Shown: positions 55,857-64,000 of the stretch, one piece after another
How the letters are laid out: each line of letters starts with the position of its first letter
How positions within the stretch are numbered: the stretch's first letter is position 1
Program-made: the position numbers and the translations under genes
DNA from: Megaleporinus macrocephalus
Lineage: Eukaryota > Chordata > Actinopteri > Characiformes > Anostomidae
Direction of reading: 5' to 3'
Length of the DNA: 64,000 nucleotides
Assembly (NCBI GenBank): GCA_021613375.1
Contig: CM038717.1
Span: forward strand, 42,123,122 to 42,187,121
Notes under the pieces: generated by a model
What the model was told of the DNA's origin: nothing
The model's input: the letters and a program-made list of their open reading frames with translations, nothing else
Database searches by the model: none

Positions 55857-56733
55857 ACTAAACTAAAGGAGCAACCTGTGGTCATCAAACATGACTTCAT
55901 CTGGCAACATCAGCTATGTCAGTCAAATGGCTTCTTCCCAACAAGGTACTAAAGCTTCTTGGCCACATTATATGGTGAACGGTTCCAGACCGACTAGTCA
56001 GCAAATTACTTCACCGTACTTCACTCCTGATCAGGTGTTTCATAGCTGGAAAAGTGTGGCTTTACTGAAAGCAGGGCTTCTTTTTTTATCTTTGACTGAT
56101 TAAACAATCGTCATCATCATATCCGATGTGTTCACATTTAGCCCAGAACAGTATGTGTCTTCTCACCACTGAGTGTAGTGCATCCATGAAAAGGAGTGTA
56201 GTGTAATGTAAGTGTAGCCCACAGATCCACATATTAGTGACGTAATTCCACTTCAAAGGTTTTTATTAAATCAATCAACCTTTGTAATATTTCTATTTCT
56301 ATCATCTATAGTACAATAGCTGGGCAGAGAGTAGGCCTGCATTATCTGTGCAGTGTGTGGGTGTGTGTAGTGTTGTGTCATGACGTCTGTATGTCCTGAT
56401 GTCTTTCACAGGGGCTGAAGCTAAAACACAGGAAATTTCCAGACGTTCTTTCCTGTTCAGACTTCAGAAAAGCTTTTAAAGCTTTCATCTATTTGATAAA
56501 CAGGTCGAGGAAAAAAACACAGCGACGTCCAAACTTCTCATCAGAGCACAGTCTGAGACACAGCAGTGTGTTAGAGTCAGAGGTTAAAGCGTATAACTCT
56601 CCCTGTCTGCTGCTGAACACACAACAATGTAGAACAATCAACACACCAGACAATAACCATACACAACAGATACTGTACCAGACTACACACAAACAACAAC
56701 ATCAGGTCTGTGTCAGAGAGAGTCTGGATTAGT
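55857..56733. other. intergenic, nothing recognised
   Basis: No gene supported. Confidence 0.4.
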
Positions 56734-57232
56734 CCAGGTGTATGTTGGAGATGGTCCAGGTCTGTGTTAGAGATGATCTAGATTAGTCCAGGTGTATGTT
56801 GGAGATGTTCGAGATTAGTCCAGGGGTATGTTGGAGATGGTCCAGGTCTGTGTTGGAGATGATCTAGATTAGTCCAGGTATATGTTGGAGATGGTCTATA
56901 TTAGTCCAGACGTGTGTTGAAGAGGGTCTAGATTAGTCCAGGTGTGTATTGGAGAGGGTCTAGATTGGACCAGGTAGATGTTGGAGAGGGTCTAGATTAG
57001 TCCAGGTGTGTGTTGGAGAGGGTCTATATTAGTCTGGGTGTGTGTTGGATACGGTCTAGATTAGTTCAGGTATATGTTGAAGATGGTCTATTTTAGTTCA
57101 GGTATATGTTGGAGAGGGTCTAGATTAGTCTGAGTGTATGTTGGAGAGGGTCTAGACTAGTCCAAGTGTTTGTTGGAGAGGGTCAAGATTAGTCTGGGTG
57201 TATGTTGGAGAGGGTCTAGATTAGACCAGATG
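56734..57232. repeat. ~32-bp minisatellite
   Basis: About 16 diverged units of GTCCAGGTGTATGTTGGAGA plus GGGTCTAGATTA. Confidence 0.9.
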
Positions 57233-57734
57233 TTGTGAAGAAGCTGTTGTGGAGTGGTCCATGATGCTGGCAGCCTTGTAAATGCAGTGCTTGTTGTAGG
57301 AGGTGGTGATTGTGATCCTCTCAGATGTCCTGAGATATCCATTTTCATCAGTGCCAGTGTTCACGAGGCTTCTTGCCGCAGTGGAAACACTGGAAACACT
57401 GGAAACACTGGAAACACTGGAAACACATGAACACAGCAGCTCCTGGTCACTTTTCATCTTTATATAGTTTCTATAGTGATTCCACTTAGTTGTTACGGTG
57501 TTGCTGTGAGGTTGCTATGACATTCTTAGTATGGTGTTGTTTTGTGGTTGATAGGTGATTGCAAAAGTGTTGCTAGGCTGTTGTTGTGGTATACCAAGTT
57601 GTTGTTAAGGTGCTGCTACAAGGTCATGCTGTTTTGTCCCAGGTGGTTGCTAACATGTGGCTATGTCTTTGCTATTGCATTTAAGGTAGTTGCTGGTATG
57701 CGTCTGCATGTTAGTTTGATTACTCACTCTAAAC

Positions 57735-57850
57735 TGTCCGTAGGTGTGAGAGTGTGTGTTGGTCCGGCGATGGACTGGTGTCCATGGTGTACACCGCCTT
57801 CGGCTGGGATGATGCTGGGATTGGCTCCAGCCCCCCCGTGACCCTGACTA
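57735..57850 (+). repeat. fragment of a common fish dispersed repeat
   Basis: GGCGATGGACTGGTGTCCAT, CTGGGATTGGCTCCAGC and CGTGACCCTGACTA are hallmark words of a fish LINE/SINE-type 3' region, from memory. Confidence 0.65.
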
Positions 57851-58719
57851 GCAGGGTTGCCTGGTTGTATATATGACATTGATCTTTACTAAAGAACCAT
57901 TGAACATGTTTTAAGGGTATATCAATATGTGGTGCCTTTTGACTCATTTCTTCATCGTCTTCTGATTTTTTGATGACATCACTGAGCACCAGCAGGCGGA
58001 ATAAACTGCCTATTTGATTCTAAAGGGTTGGGAGAAGTTGACTGTAACATAAACCCACCAATAGTGAAAAACGTGCTGTAAATTGGTCCTTTAATTATTT
58101 CATTTGGAGCATTTAAAAACTATTTTAATAATCTAATGTGTCTCATTTATTGACTATTATACCTCTAAGACTGATGGTTGACGGTAAATGTCTTTTTGTT
58201 TCCTTTCCACGTTGAGTCACCGCTCCACAGAGAGCAGCCTGGGCATCTGGCTTCTCAGTCATAAACCATTTCAACATTGCAACACTGGAGCTGAAGCGTT
58301 TCTCACATGGGGAAATATAGCTTTCTGTGTGTTTATCACATCATATATTCACCTTGGGGTGTCATAAAAAAACTAAATCATGTGTTTACATAGCTGCGTG
58401 GAGATATATACCTGAATATATGATGGATAATCCCATAGAGTTTTCACAATTTCTGCTTAATTAAACTGTTAAGATGTAAACAGAGTGGTTCAGTGTAAAA
58501 CAACAGTGATGGTGATAGGAACCAGATGCCTGAAGCATCTTAAGGCCCAGCCAGACTTAAACTGAGTGATTTGCAGAATTTCAGCATATATGATATATTT
58601 TATGTGGAAAATCCACATTGAGTTCAACTTTGACAGCCTCAGCCAACAGATTTCCCTCAAACCATTCTACCCCATTAATTATAAATAAATACTAAACATA
58701 TACAGTCAGACTAATGTAG
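57851..58719. other. intergenic, nothing recognised
   Basis: No gene supported. Confidence 0.4.
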
Positions 58720-59690
58720 CCCCACCATTTAACACTGGTCACCAACCAACATCAGGCCAAGGTAGCCTAACCACCTAATGCTGTCCGCCAGCAAACATCA
58801 GGTCAATTTAGCCCAACCACTTAACGCTAGTTTCCAGTCAACATTAGACTATAGTAGCCTCACCATCTAACACTGGTTGCCAGCTAATATCAGGCCAGTG
58901 TAGCTCAAGCATTTAACACTGGTCACCGGCTAACATCAGGCCAATGTAGCCTAACCACTTAATGCTAGTCCCCACTCAACATCAGACCAACGTAGCCCCA
59001 TCATCTAACACTGGTCGCCAGCCAACATCAGACCAACGTAGCCCCACCATCTAACACTGGTCGCCACCAATAAAAGGCCAATGTAGCCCCACCATCTAAC
59101 ACTGGTCGCCAGCCAATATAAGGCCAATGTAGCCCCACTATATAACACTGGTCGCCAGCTAACATCAGACCAGTGTAGCTCAATCATTTAACACTGGTCG
59201 CCAACCAACATCAGACCAATGTAGTCCAACCATCTAACACTGGTGACCAGCCAACATCAGGCCAACGTAGCCTAACCATCTAATGCTGATTGGCAGCCAA
59301 AATCACGTCAACATATCTCCAACATCTGACACTGGTCACCAGTCAACATCAGGCCGATGTAGCCCAACCATCTAACGCTGGTCGCCAGCCAACATCACGT
59401 CAACATAGCTTCAACATCTAACACTGGTCGCCAACCAAAATCAGGCCAATGTAGCCTGGCCAGAATCATCAGGCCAATGTAGCACAACCCTCTACCACTG
59501 CTTGCCTACTAACATCAAAACAACGTACTAGCTCAAAAATGTTACTGGCTCAACACAAGCAGCTAATGTTATTCTAATGTAATCAAAGTCGCCAGCTAGT
59601 GTCAGGCCAGCCCTGCTGTCTAACACTAACACATCAAAGCAACACAGACCCTCCGTCTAACACTGGTCACCAGCCAACATCAGGCCAACA
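58720..59690. repeat. ~46-bp minisatellite, diverged
   Basis: About 20 units of ATCTAACACTGGTCGCCAGC plus CAACATCAGGCCAATGTAGCCC, with many substitutions. Confidence 0.92.
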
Positions 59691-60406
59691 TGCCAGCGTG
59701 TACTTGCCATCTCAGACGCCGCAGCTGCCGACCATGCTGGTTATTACTACTGATCAGTGCACAGCCCTGTGGTCACGTATCATTATGTTCATTGTGTTTG
59801 TACAGTTTATGGTATGTATGTTAACTCCTTGGCTAATCTGAGCTGCATTGTCGTCAAACACACCGGCTACATACACTTCTCTGCTACAGATCACTTAGCT
59901 GCACTTAGCTGTAAAGATATCATAGTTATTTGCTCTAATTATGTTATGTTATAATTATGTTATAATTATGTTATGTTATGAAAATTAGTGGAATTCACTC
60001 ACGTGGTGTGCTAATGTGTGTGTGTGTGTGTGAATGTGAGTAAGTGGGTTTATGTAAGCGTGTTGGTTGCTGTTTTATTAGAGTATAAAGATATTTCCTG
60101 AACGTTCCGTCAGAGCTCTGTGAGTAGCTTCCTGCTGCTGTGAGACGCCTCCCGCTGTCGTATAAAACACACAGCAGCCGCAGCCCGGCAGTGAGAGCTT
60201 CTGCTTCTGCTTGTTCTCTGAATGATATTGTGCTGCCAATAAAAAGCACATGTCTGGGGGTTTATTCATGAAAGATCACTACAATCAACTAACGCTGACA
60301 AGAACATTCAGTGCCCCAGTGCTGCTGCTTCCTAGTGCTGTAGTGCTCTGAGAAGAACATGCTGTAACGTTCTGTAAAACTGCTGCAAGGCCGATATATC
60401 AGAAAC
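59691..60406. other. intergenic, nothing recognised
   Basis: A TTATGTTATAA tandem near 59938-59980 and (GT)n near 60017-60031. No gene supported. Confidence 0.45.
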
Positions 60407-61391
60407 TAGAGATGGACCAATCAGCGTTTTTTTAGTCCGATTCCGATCGCCTTTCAAAACGATCGGCCGATAGCCGATACCGATCGAGGGCGGGGCTATA
60501 TGCCATAGCAGGGCTACATGTAGTTATTAGCGCAAGCAAGTCATGAAACCTGGTCTAAACTGGTGTATTACCATTTTTAACGAGCTCATATAAAACAGTA
60601 TAATATTTGTAACTAAGTTAGAAGTTGGTCTATGTGGGAGTAAACCTCTTGATAAGCTCCAGAAGAGCCACATCTGAAAAGTATCTCTACTAGGAACAGC
60701 AGAGCGTGGATCCAGGTGGAACATTAAGCAGCAGAATGAACGTCTTCTACAGCCGAGAAGAGCTGCTTATCTAGAACTATAAACTCAATCACTCTGGCTG
60801 TGGTTCTTTAGCTCTCTGGCTGTTTCTGCTGCTGTTCTGTTTGTACCGGTCAGATCTGGTCTGTAGGTGTTCTGGGTTGTTAGTTTTGTGTTAGCTGTGT
60901 GTTCTAGCTCTGCTGTTTACTGGTACTCACTGTGTTCAGCTGTGTGGTGTCTCTGAAGTGTGTATCAGATTAGTATGTTAAATGTGTTTGTCTTGGTTGC
61001 CGTGAGAGACGCTGATGTTACTAATTTTACAGATGTTATAAACTGTCCTGGATGAGTCTGAGTCATATACGGTAACAAACTGTCAGACGGACGATGTTTT
61101 CTTTCCACACATGCGGTGAACGCTTAAACTGTTCTCGTGAAGCCGCTGCTTTAGTCAGTCTGTGGAAAATAAACGGTATGTATTTCCACCTAGTGGTTCA
61201 GATAGGAATTGCAGGGAGCTGGCCGGAGGTCTCCTCTTCCTGAATGAAACGCTAGCTGGAAATACAGAAATTAGGTTCATTTGTTTAATGCCATCAATCG
61301 GCTTCTGGGATCGGCTAAACTGGAGAAATATCGGCTGATCACATATTTTGATTAAAAATCGGTACATGGCCGATCGATCCTTCCACCTCTA
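60407..61391. mobile_element. hAT-like non-autonomous element
   Basis: 985 bp. Ends TAGAGATGGACC and, inverted, TAGAGGTGGAAGG, with subterminal GATCGGCCGATA and CGATCGGCC words. Flanks TCAGAAAC (60399-60406) and TCAGAAAT (61392-61399) match at 7 of 8 positions. No transposase read. Confidence 0.78.
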
Positions 61392-61399
61392 TCAGAAAT

Positions 61400-61817
61400 G
61401 ATCAGGAGTTTCTAAATACTCTACAGAGTTTACTGACAACCACCTGGAAGACCTGTTAGACCCACCAACACTGTCCTCCCATCAAATAAACAGCACCTTG
61501 ATTTTCTGGAGAGACGAGAACATCAAACTGCTTCAGATCTGAGAACATCCTCAGGTGTTTCTGTCCATCCTCACACCTCAACACTGGGGGTCTGAAAGGA
61601 TGTGTAGCTGTTCAAGAAGCTCCTCACTAAGAAAGGATATACAGACACACCAAACAAAGAAGCTGCTGCTGTTCTCAGAACAGTGGACTTCTGAGAACCC
61701 CTGAGTCCAGAGTCCTCAACACCACTGGATGTGTAATAGACTAACAACCTGTGATGTTAAATCAGTAGCTGACCCACAAGGGGGGCCAACCTGCAGCCCA
61801 CCTGCACTGCACAGTGC

Positions 61818-61855
<38 letters not shown>

Positions 61856-62963
61856 AGGGTGACTTACAGGAGCAGCAAACATGTCACTGTGCTACATCAG
61901 ACCTGATCACTGGACATCAGATTCTACATCACGTTCCTCCAACAGTAGGAGGCGCGACTGAGCCAGTGTGTAGAATCTTCTCTCTGTTTGTGCCACGGAC
62001 TGAGTTCTGCCCTAGAGGAGGAGTCCAGCTCTGAACTCTACCTCCCCCTGCTGGTGGATTAAATACAAACACTTTCCCGCGTCGTGACCTGGAGATTTCT
62101 CTTCTCTGAGTGTTTCACGAAGCAGCACTTCTCAGTACGCTGGATAACCTAAAGGGGAATTCCACCATTATTTCCAAAATTTCTGTATTAATTACTGGTC
62201 GGGATGTAAACAGAGCGATTTAAAGGGTTTTGTTGTGAAATGGTTCAAATGTTGTTCACAGTGATACAAATCTACACAGTATATTTACTACGAAACCCAC
62301 CAGTGAAGCTACACGTGTCTTCTGAGTTTATCTGGATGTTGATGGTAAAATGTGGAAGATCTGAACATACTAGGTTTTCTTTGGGGACTATTTCAACCTC
62401 ACAGCGTCCTGCATGTATCCCTCCACCATGAATGGAGTTTAAGACTGAGATCTTCTCTAAACTATCATAAACAGAGTCTCAGAATCAGACAGTGTATTTA
62501 TAACATCTACGGTAAGAACTTTCTGTGAGGAGCTTTTAGAGGTGGACGTCTGGTTCCATTCACCACCACTGTGACCACTCTGACTGTATCTAGAACAGAA
62601 AAAAACACTCTAAATTACGTCACATTTGGTGAAGGTCGCCTTTAAGCTGTTCCTTAGCTCTTCTCTTATTGTTACCCGTCTACCCAAGAAATTCTCCTTT
62701 GGGAACGTTTTTACTTTGTGATTGTTTTAATCATTAATATATTGTGAGGCATATGGTATAAACATGTAATGATGATAAACACCTAACATTGTATTACAGT
62801 TTATGATGTTATTAAGAAAAAAAACATTAAATGTATGTGAGATACTGTATAAGTAGTGTTCCTAGTGTCAGTTCATTGGCGTACTGTACTCATACAGGGT
62901 CTTGAATTTGCATTTTGGATTTGTTATCATGACATAACAGATATTGTTTACAGATATCCAGAG
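61400..62963. other. intergenic around the poly(C) run, no gene seen
   Basis: The part near 62150-62640 has the feel of an old dispersed repeat (AAAGGGGAATTCCACC) but I cannot define its ends. Confidence 0.4.
61819..61855. repeat. poly(C) run of 37 bases
   Basis: An uninterrupted C tract. Length could be distorted by sequencing or assembly. Confidence 0.95.
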
Positions 62964-62968
62964 AGGCC

Positions 62969-62972
<4 letters not shown>

Positions 62973-63050
<78 letters not shown>
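62973..63050. repeat. (TA)n microsatellite
   Basis: About 78 bases of TA. Confidence 0.97.
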
Positions 63051-63054
<4 letters not shown>

Positions 63055-63431
63055 AAAAACATAATATTTGTATTAAAATTACACTTTAAATAAAAAAAAA
63101 TAATGATAGCAAATATTAAAATACGTTATTAAACTATTGGCGTCTGTGAATCGATACAAAATAATTCGACAAAAAGATTTTTTTTATATATCGTCTCAAA
63201 ATAGTCTGAGAATATTTCTAAAGTCGAAGCAACTCTTAACTGAAAAACACACATACAAAAGCACACAAAAAGAAATGAAAATTAAAAGCATAACGAAAAG
63301 ATAATAATCTGTACTACTTATATACAGAGTCTATCATATAAATATATCATAAAATATTATATTTGATTAGTATGAACACTATAATTACACGGATCTGTTT
63401 GTTAAAATAAAGGTTTGTGGTACGTTTTTCT

Positions 63432-63540
63432 CGGAAAGTCTCTGATTTCGTCCTCCCGGTTTCGGCGGCTCGGGGTTTTATTTCAGCGCTGCACCTACTT
63501 CCGGCCTCTTTCGGATCTCGACTCGAGAAAGATGGTGAGT
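63432..63540 (+). promoter_or_regulatory. promoter and first exon of a downstream housekeeping gene, ribosomal-protein-like
   Basis: An ETS/GABP-type ACTTCCGG (63497-63504) is followed directly by the pyrimidine run CCTCTTTC (about 63505-63512), a TOP-like start. A T-rich TATA-like stretch (GGTTTTATTT) lies about 25-30 bases upstream. ATG at 63532-63534 in the context GAAAG-ATG is followed at once by GTGAGT, so exon 1 would carry only the start codon, as in many ribosomal protein genes. The segment is richer in CpG than its surroundings. The rest of the gene lies beyond 64000, so I give no name. Confidence 0.45.
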
Positions 63541-64000
63541 GTTGAGAGGCGCTACTGCTGAAAATCCTCAAACATCGTCTTTTCTTCACTTTAATATCCT
63601 CATCTCACCGAATGTACCACGATATAAACACATCAGCTCTCCATCCCTCTCGATATTGTGAAGATTTGAAAGATAATAGATGGTTATATGTGTATTAGTA
63701 GTGTAGCCATTAGCCGCTCGCCGTTAGCGCCGCTGTGGAACACCAACATGGTCTGATAATGTACTGAAGAAGCGCTTGTATGTGTCCCGCTGGAGCTTGA
63801 AGTGGTTACTGTAGGTCTGAAAAGTAGATATTTTAGTGAAAAGTGTGAGAGTTTATAGTTTGGCTCAGTGGTGTAGGGTTTAGTCGGTTTCCTGCAGTGG
63901 TGGCTGAAGTGCTAGTTAGCTTGTGTGCTAACTATGATTTACCGGGAGGTTTTAGCTTCGTTAACAGTGTTTTCTGTGCTTGTGGTGTTTTAGATAATTT
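63541..64000. other. probable first intron of the plus-strand housekeeping gene
   Basis: It follows the GTGAGT donor at 63535. No exon, and no snoRNA with clear boxes, was found before the window ends. Confidence 0.35.

Noticed and set aside
63347..63589. Minus-strand ORF of 80 codons over the promoter-like region
   Set aside because: Antisense to a convincing promoter and first exon, with no domain. CpG-rich DNA often stays open by chance.

Overview
The window is nuclear DNA from a ray-finned fish. It holds one complete protein-coding gene, the very start of a second, and otherwise repetitive DNA. Fish origin is read from the gene (vertebrate thrombospondin-4), from Tc1-like and hAT-type transposon remnants, and from dispersed repeats that I recognise from memory as typical of otophysan fishes such as characins and catfishes. 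The otophysan placement is inference, not proof.

Region 1 (1-6600): a 39-bp minisatellite of about 2.4 kb containing a 1,368-bp higher-order duplication, then intergenic DNA with a fragment of a dispersed fish repeat, a (TA)n tract and one hAT-like element inserted inside another.

Region 2 (6597-36915, minus strand): a complete thrombospondin-4 gene (thbs4) of 22 coding exons. All exon junctions keep phase. The joined reading frame is 2,853 nt, or 950 residues plus stop: signal peptide, laminin-G-like N-terminal domain, short coiled coil with a Cys pair, four EGF-like domains, calcium-binding type 3 repeats and the lectin-like C-terminal domain. One intron has a GC donor, and intron 12 has dinucleotide repeats at both splice sites. 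The large introns are filled with minisatellites (15, 25, 41, 43 and about 100/200 bp units) and miniature DNA transposons. Intron 1 alone is about 10 kb.

Region 3 (36915-63400): about 26 kb upstream of thbs4 with no gene I can support. It holds arrays of TA/CA-rich, purine-rich, 45-bp, 30-bp, 32-bp and 46-bp units, three related Tc1-like remnants (one split by a tRNA-derived SINE-like insertion), further hAT-like elements, and a 37-base poly(C) run.

Region 4 (63420-64000, plus strand): a CpG-richer segment with an ETS-type site, a TOP-like pyrimidine start and an ATG followed at once by a consensus splice donor. This looks like the first exon of a housekeeping gene, possibly a ribosomal protein gene, whose body lies beyond the window.

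No new multi-gene system is present. The unusual content is repeat biology: a DNA transposon family with a 28-bp minisatellite expanding inside it, a dispersed-repeat tail amplified into a near-perfect 45-bp array, nested hAT insertions with recognisable target duplications, and splice sites embedded in microsatellites.
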